In this document: positions 42,829-54,050 of the stretch, one piece after another
How positions within the stretch are numbered: position 1 is the stretch's first letter
How the letters are laid out: each line of letters begins with the position of its first letter
Source: Crotalaria pallida
Lineage: Eukaryota > Streptophyta > Magnoliopsida > Fabales > Fabaceae
DNA length: 64,000 bases
Reading direction: 5' to 3'
Assembly: GCA_037953625.1 (NCBI GenBank)
Contig: CM075656.1
Location: forward strand, 85,517,001 to 85,581,000
The notes under the pieces: generated by a model
The model's input: only the letters and a program-made list of their open reading frames with translations
What the model was told of the DNA's origin: nothing
Databases searched by the model: none
Program-made: the position numbers and the translations under genes

Positions 42829-44166
42829 TCAGATGATTGGTTTTTCCAACAAGGCTGAGATGTACCATTTACTCTTTTGAACCCCGCGATCAAGCTTCAT
42901 TGCAGCATGCCATCTCACTCTATTGAATCCAATTCGATCAAACATCGACGCATAAGTTGTGTTAAGCTGTGATCCAAAGCAGAAGAAATGATCAAGCCAG
43001 AAAAGCCCCCCTGGCCTCAACACCCTATATATGTCATACAGCAGGAACTCAAGCATAGTGTCAGGTATCCAATTGCTTATAGCATCTTCAGAGTGAACAA
43101 TATCCAATGTGTTCTCAAAGAATGGAAGCCTTTGAGACATGCTGAGATGCATTGGTATCAAACCTCTTGATGCAATGAAGTTGTTGAATGGAGCATCCAA
43201 ATTCAATGTACTAGTGACGATTGCCACATTCCTTTCTTTCATTCTAGCGGCAAATGTTCCGGTCCCACCACCAATGTCGAGTCCGATACGAATCGTCCCT
43301 GCGGTTCTGGTTGCGAGAACCTGATCTATTCCGAAATCAAGTCCACCATCATCAAAGATCAACCTGCCATTCTCCATGCCTTGTAAATCAAAGCAATTAT
43401 TGCAGAACTTGTTCTTGCTCTCAACAAGGCACCGGTAGCTTTTGCAAGTGTAGGGATCCCACACAACACTTGTGTCTGGCGGCATCGTCCAAAGGCTATC
43501 TGGCAAAGGCATTGGCTCTACATAATTTGTAGGAGACTTAGCGCGGCATCTCCTACGTGGAAGCGGCTCGCACCCTTTGAGAATTAGCCTCTGTGCAAGT
43601 AACGCGTCATCTATAGGACACTCACCTCCAATCTCATATGCCATATATTGGTGCAACTCTTCATGGAATTTCATGCACGCTGCTCCGATTGTTGTGTGAA
43701 TCTCATCCGATCCTATCCTCGGCGAGTGCCCGAAAGGGAGCTTGTGAGGGCCAAGTGCAATATTGAGCTCTTCAGGAGTAACAATTGCTGCAGAATCATC
43801 ATTTGCTACTACCTTCACAACCCCATTAGATGACGATGGCTTGTCTTGTTGGCGCGTAAGATCGATGAGAAGGGCTTGGACAAGCAAATTAGTGGAATTG
43901 AGTCTATGGTGCAACTCAGACAAAAGTAATTGAGTTTCAGCAAGTTGAGCTTTTGTGGAGTTGAGTTCATGCAAGATAGAGTTTGATTCAGGAGGACTAA
44001 GAGAAGAGCAGTGATACATAAAACTAAGTGGGCCAGTGAAGATGTAGATAGTGAAAAGGTTGGTTAGGATGACTAACATAAGAGGCTTCAGCTTAAACTT
44101 TTGGGTGTAACTGTGATAAGCCTGCAGCTTTTTTGAGTAGTATTCATCATGAGATTCATTTCCCAT
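42829..44166 (-). CDS. Type II membrane SAM-dependent methyltransferase (At1g29790-like)
   Basis: 445 aa, single exon, ATG at 44166. It has a short cytosolic N-terminus, one membrane helix (about 29-50, LMLVILTNLFTIYIF), then a lumenal stem with N-glycosylation sequons (HELNST, RLNSTN), and a Cys-rich linker (CEPLPRRRC ... CKSYRC ... FCNNC). The methyltransferase fold follows, with SAM motif I at about 294-302 (IGLDIGGGTGT) and the VLRPGGLFWLDHFF strand. This architecture suggests a Golgi or other secretory-pathway enzyme; the acceptor is unknown. 'Probable methyltransferase At1g29790' is the closest protein I recall. It is convergent with the F-box gene. Antisense ORFs at 42988-43833 are shadows. 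Confidence 0.85.
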   Translation of the reverse strand: MGNESHDEYYSKKLQAYHSYTQKFKLKPLMLVILTNLFTIYIFTGPLSFMYHCSSLSPPESNSILHELNSTKAQLAETQLLLSELHHRLNSTNLLVQALLIDLTRQQDKPSSSNGVVKVVANDDSAAIVTPEELNIALGPHKLPFGHSPRIGSDEIHTTIGAACMKFHEELHQYMAYEIGGECPIDDALLAQRLILKGCEPLPRRRCRAKSPTNYVEPMPLPDSLWTMPPDTSVVWDPYTCKSYRCLVESKNKFCNNCFDLQGMENGRLIFDDGGLDFGIDQVLATRTAGTIRIGLDIGGGTGTFAARMKERNVAIVTSTLNLDAPFNNFIASRGLIPMHLSMSQRLPFFENTLDIVHSEDAISNWIPDTMLEFLLYDIYRVLRPGGLFWLDHFFCFGSQLNTTYASMFDRIGFNRVRWHAAMKLDRGVQKSKWYISALLEKPII

Positions 44167-44964
44167 GTTTCTTCTCTTCTAATCTTCAAAGTCAAAGGAC
44201 TTATTAGAAGAGAAATAAGGGACAAGAGGTGCAGAGAGGGACAGAAGGGAGGGTATGTTTATGCAGTTTTGGAAGGTTCACTGATAAGGAAACTAAAATG
44301 AATAAAATGGTCAATATTGTGAACATAGTAATTGCATTTTAGTACAAGGAAGGAACATAGTAATTGCATTTTATGTGTGCATGTTTCTATTTTCGAATGC
44401 AGCTTGAGCATTGGTCACGGCGGGGTGCACGTTCAAGGCCTTGGGATTTGCACACATTAAATGGTTGCACACTTGCAGGTGCAGGTTGAAAATCTTCCCT
44501 TCATTCATAGCTGGCTTATGGTTTCTTTAGCACTATCTGCGGATCTCAACCACTAACTAGCCCACACACCACTATCATTTTTCATCATTGATAAATGGAA
44601 AACTTCACTGCAACATTCTGTAATTTAGCGTACTGTAATTTTGTATATAAAGCTTTGTATACTTATTAGTTTTCGGCTAACCATTAGAAAGCACCTTGAT
44701 GCGGAAAAAAAAAAACACTCTGCACCTTTCTTCTTTAGCTTAGTAAAGAAGAAAGATATGTTAATAAAAAAATAAAAATAAGTCATAAATAACAAAAGAA
44801 TTGTCAAGCTTTGATATATCCAAATTAAAGTTGTTGACCACTAAATATTTTTAAAATCTTTAGTATTTGAACAACTTTTGATTGGACTGGGACACAGATT
44901 ATTTATTTATTATTTTTTTTTTATGAGATATATTGAGAGAGAAAAATGTAAATACAGTAATATA
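44167..44964. other. Upstream region of the methyltransferase gene
   Basis: Promoter and 5' leader are expected here. Nothing else is recognised. Confidence 0.4.
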
Positions 44965-45243
44965 CTCCCTCCGATTTTGTTTTTAAGCAAAAAAAAAAAC
45001 TAATTTAATAGGTATTAAAAAATTTAGTTGACTGCATTTAATTTTCTCAAATTCATATAAAAATTGACTACTTTAGGAAACTTGCATTAGGAATGAATCA
45101 AAAATTAAATGTTATAACCACTTTGTAGGGATATTTTAAGAATGGTTGCATTGGGAATAGAAAATTGGTTAATTTTTGCTTATATTGAAAACCGTAAATG
45201 TGATTTTTTTTTTTTTTTTTTGCTTATAAATGAGACGGAGGAG
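44965..45243. mobile_element. Stowaway MITE
   Basis: Starts CTCCCTCCGATTTTGTTTTT, ends cttataaatgagacggaggag, flanked by TA. Confidence 0.8.
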
Positions 45244-45621
45244 TATAAATAATAAAAGAAGGTTTCGAAAGAAAAAAATAGAAATGGACAGGTCAATACC
45301 TATTATTTACTGTTTTTTTTTAGGATATTTTCTTATTCTATTGAGTGGGTAGAAGATTAATCTAATTTTCGGGAATAATTAAAATTGCATTTCTAACTAG
45401 CATTTTCACCAAGAATCGAACATTGATTTTTTTTGAGATTGAAGTATATTTCTATAACTACGCCAATAACTTTATTGATTGTCAATTGTCAATTAATTTA
45501 AACATATATCTATTAATTAATTGCAAACGATAAATTTAATTCTGGCAATATCAATTTATGCTAATTTAAATAGAAAATATCATATCAAATTATTAAGACC
45601 TATATATTGTCAATTTTTAAA

Positions 45622-46064
45622 GGTTTATTTATGTCTTTAGTCCCCGAAAGTTGGAGGTGTTTCGATTTTAGTCCCTATAAGTTTTTTTTGACCTTGACTA
45701 ATCCTTAATTATTTTGAAATTTTGGTTTAAAATTCGTTAACTAACACGTCTGCAAGTATTGCATACTATCGGTATGATGACGTGGATGATCTGGACCTGC
45801 ATGGGCAAAAAGGTCGAGTTTTGACCCTTTTGCTCCTACGGGTCCGAATCATCTACGTTATCTTACAGGTGGCACGCAGTATTTGCACACGTGTATATTA
45901 ATGTGCCGTTTCATTAGCCACGTAAGCAATTAATGAATTTTTTTAACGACAGGGACTAAAACCAAATTTTCAAAACAATTAAGGATGAATAAAAGTCAAA
46001 AAAAATTTCAGGGACCAATATCAAAACACTTTAAACTTTTAGGAACTAAAGACATAAATAAATC
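45622..46064. mobile_element. MULE-type MITE, family B
   Basis: Termini ggtttatttatgtctttag and ctaaagacataaataaatc. Long arms repeat 'ttttagtccct' and 'ccttaattattttg'. Flanked by the 9-bp duplication ATTTTTAAA (45613-45621, 46065-46073). Same family as 60820-61345. Confidence 0.8.
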
Positions 46065-47053
46065 ATTTTTAAAATTTAATCTTGGTAATATGATTTTCGT
46101 ATCAAATTATCAATCATTGTATCTTCCCTAATATCCACCCCCTATTATTTACCTCATTCCATTCCTCTCTGAAGTGTTTACCTTGTGCTATTTTCTCAGC
46201 GATTAAAAAGACACAGGTGAATATTAAGATACCGGATTAGTGACCCACATGGCTGTGCTAGAAATTGTTGATGACCTGCAAATGGTGTGCTCCATTTGTC
46301 TTCAATATATACAGTGTCTACTCCCCTCCCTTTATAGGACGGAGGGAATACATTCATTATTCACGTTCTTTCAGAGTTCCAGTGAACGCATGCTCATTCA
46401 GAAAATCAAGAGGCAAGGTTAACGATGAGGAAGAGGATGTTTGATTAACAACAATAATGCAATACAACAATCCTCTTTATAATGTTCTAAGATTAAGGTT
46501 AAGAAAATTCATAATTTAGTTTAGAAGAATGCTAAAAAGTACCTTGTTAAAGAACTAATAATAGATAGAACATGTTGAAAAATGTAATTTTTTATGTTTC
46601 CGAGAGAGTCATCCTTGTTCTACGATGGAGGGTGACAAAACCCTCTTTTTTTGCCGGGTACCAGATCAGTTCCCTTATGTCATTGGCAAGATGACTTCTT
46701 TTCTGTAGTGTATTTTCACTATATTGTTTTGTAACCAATGCATAAAAGTAATTACCGCTATCATTGATATTTGACATTTATAATTGTTATCGTCATATCA
46801 AACAAAAGACCTTAGACTAACAAATTTGATTCCATGTTCTATTCTTTCTTGGAAAAAAGGTTAGAATTACAAAAAGGTTAGAATTAAATTCGGTGGAATT
46901 TAAGATGCAGAATGATATGCATCAAAGCATAGCAGAAGGGATGAAGTTAGTATAGTTGCATTCATGATTATTCCAACTTATATCATATAAAAGAAATAAA
47001 GCCATGATTGCTTCACTGGAAAGGAAAATAAAATGAAATATTAATACAAATTT
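46065..47053. other. Intergenic region
   Basis: A Stowaway-like scrap (ctcccctccctttataggacggaggga) is at about 46320-46350. No gene recognised. Confidence 0.45.
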
Positions 47054-49341
47054 TTAGGGTGTTCGCTGCAGGAAGCCTTTGGCTATAAGACTCTCTGCTG
47101 CTTCTCTCACAGCATCTTGAACTGGAGTGAAGACAAGTCCCAAATCTATTAACCTTTTTGCTGCATCTTTGCATGGTGTCAGACCAGGTTGAGTTTCCTC
47201 AGGGAACCTGCATGCAATTCTTGTTCAGAGAACTAGCATATATACTATGCATGCAGAATTATCAGAACGAAAATACAAAAGCAGAAATTAAATGAGTTCC
47301 AGTTGATTACTTATTCAAATTTTATACTATAAATCTTGATATCTAGTTTGTCCTGTTTCCTACATAACATACATTGCCAACTAATCTAACCCTCAATTGA
47401 AAAGAGAAGATTTATGATAAAACATGTCAAATGAATACTACTTCTGTTAACCAAATCTTGCCTATATACCAATCTGATGGCAAAAAAACAAAATCTCACC
47501 AAGGAAACTTTCTATCAAACAGTCTCAAGTAGTATATGAAGAGAATACTAGACATTATTTGCTTCATTTACTTGATTATATTATATACTCTGCATGTGAA
47601 GAAGCCTTTGAGGTAAGCTAAGAAAAATTTTAATACTAGCAGTGGCCAGTAACAAAGCAACTTTGCAAGTTGTTAAGGATAAGTTGTGCAGTACAGACCC
47701 GGTAGCAGAGATGGGCGCTCACAAGATTTACCATGATGTACAATTACAATTAAGGCACTTGGTTTACTCACGTCTCCAAAATGGCGGGAGGTTATGAAAA
47801 GGAATGGATGCTTTTAAGTGAGGGGGAAGGGATTGGAAGCAAGAGGAAATGAAGTGAAAGAAGAAAATTAAGTTAATTTCTCTCTTTTCGAATGTAAGAA
47901 AAGTTATGCACAAAATTATATGAAATTCGAAGTTTCAAACCTCGATTATGCTCATCTGTCAAAGATATGATCATGAATCTTAGGAACTGTGCTAGGACGA
48001 AAGCACAACAGGAGAAACCAACCCAAGAGACTACTAAATCATTAGGTGAGAGAACCTCATGACTTAAATACCATATTAAACTTCATTTTCCACTCAATGT
48101 CCAACTCTAACATGTTATCACGGCGATGCTGAGATCCCAACAATTGAAAAGACTAAGGCCTTATGCAAGTCTCATGTTCTCTAAGTCACCGGCTCCAAGC
48201 AAGCCGATCACTCAAAATGACAATTCCACCTTAATCAAGGTGAAATACTGTACAAAAGTTCAACATATTAGTAAGAGATTTGTTATACATTGCCACTAAA
48301 ATATTTCTTCCGGTTCTTATTATAAGCATACTTAATCAAGGTGAACTTTCCAATTTTAGATTCTATGGCAAATCCCTATCCCCATTTGAATGGAATGTAA
48401 TAATATGACATACAAATTAATGTAAAATTCTAACAGAGAATTAAACTGAAACACTAATAATTATGGAACAAAGAAGAGAACATAGCAGCAACGAAGCAAG
48501 CAAACCTGTGAATGGGGAAATGAGGGTACAATTGAGAAACAATGTTAGCAAAACTCGAAAAGTGGTAAATGCCATTGGTACAAAGATATCTGCCAGCAGC
48601 AGCAGGAGTCTCATACAACAAAACCTGAGCTTTCGCAACATCCTTCACATGCACCGCACCCAACCAATGATACTCCTGCGTCTCCTCCGACCCCATCATC
48701 AACCGCTGCAGCACCGCGCTGCTCGCGTTCAGCTCCTCCTGCAGCAGCGCTCCGAGGCACGTCGAAGGAAGAATCGCCACCACGTCGGGACCACCGTGCT
48801 GCCGGCGAAACTCCCACGCCGCCTTCTCCGCCGCCGTCTTCGACACCGGGTACCACTTCTTCCGCGACTCGCAGTACTCCACGTCGGTCCAGGAGGACTC
48901 GTCGAACGGCGTGTTCTCCGGCCAGTTAGGGTTTGGGACCATGGCGGAGATGGAGGAGGTGAGGACCACGCGCTTGGCGCCGAAGCGCTTGGCGGCTTCG
49001 AGAACGTTGAGTGTGCCTTGGACCGCGGGGACGACGAGGTCGTTGTGAGGGTCACGGGGGTCGTCGAGGGTGCATGGGGAAGCGACGTGGAAGACGCCGG
49101 AGCAGCCGCGGATGGCGGAGGAGAGGGCGGAGGAGTCGGTGATGTTGGCTTGGAAGAGGGAGATGCGGGAGGTGGCGTCGGGGTGGAGGGTGAAGAGGTG
49201 GGAGGAAGGGGAACCGGGGAAGACGGTGGCGTGGATGGAGTAGCGGGGGTTTTGTAAGAGGGTTTGGATTAGCCACGAACCGATGAAACCGTTGGCTCCG
49301 GTGACGCACACTGTCTCGGTTGGGGTGGTTTGGTTAGCCAT
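47054..49341 (-). CDS. CCR/DFR-like NAD(P)H-dependent reductase (extended SDR)
   Basis: Cytosolic short-chain dehydrogenase/reductase of the SDR108E group. Exons 49341-48506 and 47207-47054, with a GT..AG intron of about 1.3 kb, encode 329 aa. Rossmann motif GANGFIGS is at 15-22; the catalytic Ser lies in LTSSIS (about 129-130) and YxxxK is Tyr164/Lys168 in KWYPVSK. True cinnamoyl-CoA reductases carry NWYCYGK at this place, so this belongs to the 'CCR-like' branch (At4g30470-like, from memory), whose substrates are mostly unknown. The segment EYHWLGAVHVKDVAKAQVLL is typical of that branch. Exon 1 is far richer in G+C than anything around it, while exon 2 is ordinary. The 264-aa ORF on the opposite strand is a by-product of this composition. 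Confidence 0.88.
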
Positions 49342-49504
49342 GGCTACGGGTGATGTCGTCTTTATCTTATCACTTTGGAGATTTTCCGATGCATCTTTTT
49401 AAGTTTTTATATTTTATATTTTTTTAATTGTTGATTCATTAAAAAATGTAACTAGTTCACAAATTCGTATCAATCAATGTGATTAAAACTAAGTTGGACT
49501 TTAA

Positions 49505-49856
49505 TGCTTTGTTTGGTTGGGTAAATTTTGAGAGGAAAGATTTTGGAAGAAAAAAATTGGAGTGATTTGTTAAAAGTCGGTGAAGGAAAAAAAAGGGAGA
49601 AGAGAAAATTTTTGCGTGGGTCTCACCTCAAATTAAAATTTCTCCACTTTTGAAAAGAAAAAAGGGAGAGAAAAAGTTGGAAATAAATGAAATATCAATA
49701 TTATCCTTATAATACATGGAAAGATTTTTGTCTTTTTAGACATATTTTTCTTTTCACAAATTTACTATTTTTTCTCTTCAACCAAACAAAAGGAAAGAAA
49801 ATTCAACTTTTCTCTCTTCTCAATTTTTTCACATTTTCTATTATACCAAACAACCA
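49505..49856. mobile_element. Tourist-like MITE upstream of the reductase
   Basis: Ends tgctttgtttggttg and taccaaacaacca, flanked by TAA. The interior is gagaggaaa / tttctctc-rich. Its right end resembles sequence near the right end of the Harbinger element at 51352-54047. It starts 163 bases upstream of the reductase ATG. Confidence 0.6.
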
Positions 49857-50393
49857 TAAAATTTATTCATTTTCTCACCATAATCTATCTATCTTATTTC
49901 TCTCTTCCCATTTTCGACAAAGTCTAAGTTAAAAAAGGCTTCATACAAGATTTAATAGTATTGATTCGTTTAAGCTTAAAGGTTAAATCAATATTTATAT
50001 ATATTGAAAAAAAATTTTAAAAAAAAACGATGTGATAAGTCAAAATTAGGATAAGGGCAGGCAAACACATCATTCTCTCTTCTACTCATACATAGAGTGA
50101 AAAAAAAAAAAAAAAAAAAAAGAAGAAGAAGAAAGAAAGAAGAGGCACAACAAAAGAATGAAAAAGGGGAGAAGAAACAAAAACTTAGTCCCAATCATAC
50201 TAACAACGATGATGACACCCGTTTACCGTCATTTTCGTTGTCCCATTATTCGTCTCATATCTCTCACCGACGCACCCTTCATCAAATCTCTCCCTCGAAC
50301 TCCCTCATTTGTTTCAACCACCCCACGTGACCAACTCGAAGTGACGAACTCGAGGAGATGAATGACAATGGGCATTAAGCGATGAGTTGCCAG

Positions 50394-50855
50394 CAGGCCC
50401 GGTACTAACCTAATTTGGGTTCTAGGACGAAAAAAAATTTTGGACCCCTAATTCAAAAAAATAAAAATTATTAAAAGTAAATCAATTAAAAATTTAGTAC
50501 ATATGTGACTAATCAATTAAAACAATGACAACAATTAGTAATAGAATTAATTATTAAAAAATAAAATTTGAAATAATATAAAAAGTTATTTAGTAAAGAG
50601 GTAATAAAATACTTTTTTCATGTTGGATTATAAAAGTAAAATTCATTACTTCATATATTATTAAATTAAGTGAGCAAATGAAAAAACAAATTAAAATATT
50701 ATGCTAAAAATCATTAATAGTAAAAAGATAAAAAGAACTTGCAATTATTAAAAAAAAATTTTCAAAAATAAATTTATCATTAAAAAAATTATGGGACCCT
50801 AAATTTTTTGGGCCCAGGACGACCGCCCTTGTCACCTCCCTTAGGGCCGGGCCTG
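50394..50855. mobile_element. hAT-type MITE
   Basis: Termini CAGGCCCGG and CCGGGCCTG, flanked by the perfect 8-bp duplication GTTGCCAG (50386-50393, 50856-50863). The interior is AT-rich without an ORF. Confidence 0.8.
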
Positions 50856-51067
50856 GTTGCCAGGCGGATGGCCATCATCGCTGGTTTGAAAGGGACTAAG
50901 GCCTAAGGGTCATTGTCTTCATTCTTGCTTTCTAGGGATGAAAATAAGTGAATATTTTTTTAAAAAAACTAAGCACTTGGAGCATTTCACCGATGAACGA
51001 ATTTTTCATTCTTAAATGGATCTTATACATTATTTTATTATTTTTTTATATCTTTTCATATTTTATA

Positions 51068-51340
51068 CTATCTCCGTCCCTAATTATAAGGTTCTTTTTG
51101 GAGATTTCACGTTCATTAAAAAAGTGGAATAATTTAGTTAATTGTATTGGAAATGTGAACTTTTGATATGTATTTTCAAAATTACCCCTATTAATATTAT
51201 TGGGAATCTAAAAAGTGTTAAATAAATAGGATTGTCTGTGGAAAAAAATAATTAATGCTCATTGAAAATTGGTAAAGGGCCTTATAAATAGGGACAAAAT
51301 AAAAGTGTTAAGAGAGCTTTATAATTAGGGACGGAGGGAG
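51068..51340. mobile_element. Stowaway MITE
   Basis: Starts ctatctccgtccctaattat and ends ataattagggacggagggag, flanked by TA. Confidence 0.8.
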
Positions 51341-51351
51341 TAAATCTCTAA

Positions 51352-54047
51352 CACCTTGTTTGGTAGAGTAGAAAATGGGAGGAAAGATTTTGGGGAGGAG
51401 AAAATGAGAGGAAAACAAGGTTTTCCCCTGTTTGGCAAATGAGAGAAAATGAGGAGAAGAGAAAAAGAGAGGTGGGACCCACATCAAATTGATGCAAATT
51501 GTTTTCTCTCCAAACCTGGCGAGATTTTGAGTGGAAAAAGAGAGTGAGGTTGTGAAATTACCGAAGAAGCCTTCACTTTTTAATTTAAACCCAAAATTAC
51601 CATTAACCCTATATCTCTTTGGACTTTCTTCTTCCTTCATTCATCTCTCCCTTTCTGCAACGGCTCATTTGAGGCTCCAAGGTATGTGCATTTCTTTCTC
51701 TTCTTTGTACTCTATTTTCTCTTTATTTATTTGTCCCACCATTTTCTGTATGTACAAAACTCTACTCTATGCCAAAAAAAAAAAGCTTTTATTTTGTGAG
51801 TTTGATGCCCCAACAGTTCTTGTTCTTCCTATTTTATTTCTTTCTACCCATTGCTAAGATTCATCTAATCAGACAAAGAAAAATATATTCAATAATAAGA
51901 CACAATGCTATACCATGCCCATCCTTCATGACTGTTCTATACTTAATTTTTTATTTCGGCAGCAAACTCTGTTTGGTGTCTCATAAACCAGATTTGGTGT
52001 GGGCAAAGAGGATCCACTCATAAAAGCTGTTCATTTTGTTTATATGTAGTATCTGTTATTGATTTTCATTCCTAACAAAGATAATTTATCATTCAACTGT
52101 ATTAGTATGTAACAGCATAGGTTGGATTTTGTTAGATTGGAATCCTTCCATAAAAAACGCTTTAAAATTGTTGGATTGTAACAGCATAGTATGTAACATG
52201 CTAATTGCTCTGTCTTTTACTTAAAATTGCTCTGTTCTATGTTGTTCTCTTGGTAAATATGTGAATTACTTTAAATTAATATAACTTTGCTCCACTGAAC
52301 ATAAAAACCATTGTCTCTGGTTCTCAATGGCAAAATTATATTATCAACATTGCTCACTTATCAGATTTAAAACATGTTATCATATTTGTGTAAATTTTTT
52401 TTTGGCTGCAACATAGATGTTTCATATTCCTTATTAATGATATTGCCAAATGTCTATTACTATAGTCATATGGAATGAGTCATGAACATAAATAACAGTG
52501 AAGATGTCAATCGTGATGGTCCAATTGTCAAATTAGATGCAATAAATATGGAAGAGGATGATATAACTAATGTTGATATGTCACTTCAAATGCAAATTAT
52601 AAATCATGGCCTACAAGAGTTGCAAAGAAGGCAACATACGGGTGTCGTCATGCTTTTATGTTATGTTGTCCATGGATTGCATTTGTTGCAATTATTGTCA
52701 ACACATTTTCCTGCTCGTGTTGGTGATTTATTTATACAAAGAGAGCGTAGGCGTAGTGAGTTAATGAGCTATCTTGTACAAACCGAGACATGTCGTCACA
52801 TTATACGAATGAGTCCTCAAGCATTCATGCAATTGTGTGAGAAAGTAAGAGATACTGATATTGTGAAGGATACCATGCGATCTACGCTTGAGGAGCAAGT
52901 TGCAAAATTCTTACACATAGTAGGGCATAATACTAAATATTGTGTCATGTCTTTATACTTTCACCGTTCTAAAGAGACGATCACTCGTCATTTTCACAAT
53001 GTGTTACGTGCTATCATCTCGTCAGAGGGACAATTTATGGTACAACCTTCTGGTGAAGAAGTCCCTCAAAAAATACTTAACAATAACCGATTCTATCCTT
53101 TCTTTAAGGTACCTTCTATTTTATCCAAGTTGTAGGGTTTTTTGTTTTTTTTTTAGCTCTCAATTTTTACATTCTCATCGCTAACTTAGAAAACCATCTT
53201 TTGAGAGATAAGGATTGCATTTGAGCTATAGATGATACACATGTGAATAATGCAACTCTGCTTAGTTTAGGAGATACTGGTTTTCTGCTTCTCTTCTGCG
53301 TTTAATGTGGCTGTAGCAGGTTTTTTTGTTTCTGTTTTATAACATTTAATAATTTGATTAGGTAGAGGTTGATTAGGAAATTGTAATATGATATTTTGTA
53401 TGCTGTTGTGAGCGAAGCTAAGTATGTGTTATACTTACCCTATGTTGAGTGTGATGGAAAGCCAAAGTAATTCTATATGCTTTGTATAATGTTCCTAGCT
53501 GATAATTTACAATTGTAATAATGTTGAATAGTAAATTGTAATATGATATTTTGTATGTTGTTGTGAGCTAAGCTATGTATGTGTTATACTTGCCTTGGTT
53601 AATAAATTGCTTTTTCTTTGCTAAGAAAAAAATTCATGTCGGAGTTTTGTCTTATAAAAAAAAATCGATGCAACTTTTTTTTACATATATTTTTGAATCA
53701 AGATCTATGATTATTTATAAAATAATTGAAGAAAAAAAATTATATTTGGTTATGTCTAATAAATAAGAAAAAAAAAGAGAAAACAAGTCATGTAAAACAA
53801 GGGCTTTTTTGACTTTTAACCATTTTATTGTTTTCTGATTTTCTCTCTTCCTACTTTTCTCTCCAACCAAACAAAAGGAGAGAAAACAAAACTTTTCTTT
53901 CTTTCAGATTTCTTTCCATTTTCTCTCATACCAAACAACCATAAAATCTACCCATTTTCTTTCCATTTTCTCACCATAATTTCTCTCCCCTATTTCTCTC
54001 TTCTCATTTTCTCTCTTCTTATTTTCTCTCCGCTACCAAACAGAGTG
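51352..54047. mobile_element. PIF/Harbinger transposon, internally defective
   Basis: Termini CACCTTGTTTGGTAG and CTACCAAACAGAGTG, flanked by TAA on both sides (51349-51351, 54048-54050). It contains the N-terminal half of a Harbinger transposase (52482-53135), but the DDE part is missing. The end regions are rich in gagaggaaa / tttctctc sequence, as in the Tourist-like MITE at 49505-49856, which may be a deletion derivative of this or a related element. Confidence 0.8.
52482..53275 (+). pseudogene. PIF/Harbinger transposase, N-terminal fragment
   Basis: The open frame from ATG 52482 to 53135 contains the N-terminal region typical of plant Harbinger transposases (RERRRSELMSYLV, RMSPQAFMQLCEKVRD, EEQVAKFLHIVGHN, FHRSKETITRHFHNVLRAI, then NNRFYPFFK). 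After a GT at 53109 the next exon begins near 53210 with KDCI-stop-AIDDTHV: the family has Gly where this copy has TGA. After about 20 more codons the similarity ends, so the catalytic DDE domain is deleted. It cannot make an active transposase. Confidence 0.75.
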
Positions 54048-54050
54048 TAA

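Noticed and set aside
42988..43833. Several plus-strand ORFs of 60-92 aa
   Set aside because: They are shadows of the methyltransferase coding sequence on the minus strand.
48463..49257. 264-aa ORF on the plus strand
   Set aside because: It lies antisense to the reductase exon 1, is composed mainly of Arg, Gly, Val and Glu, and results from the high GC at third positions of the real gene.
50097..50330. 77-aa Lys/Arg-rich ORF
   Set aside because: It starts in a poly(A)/(GAA) run and has no protein-like conservation.
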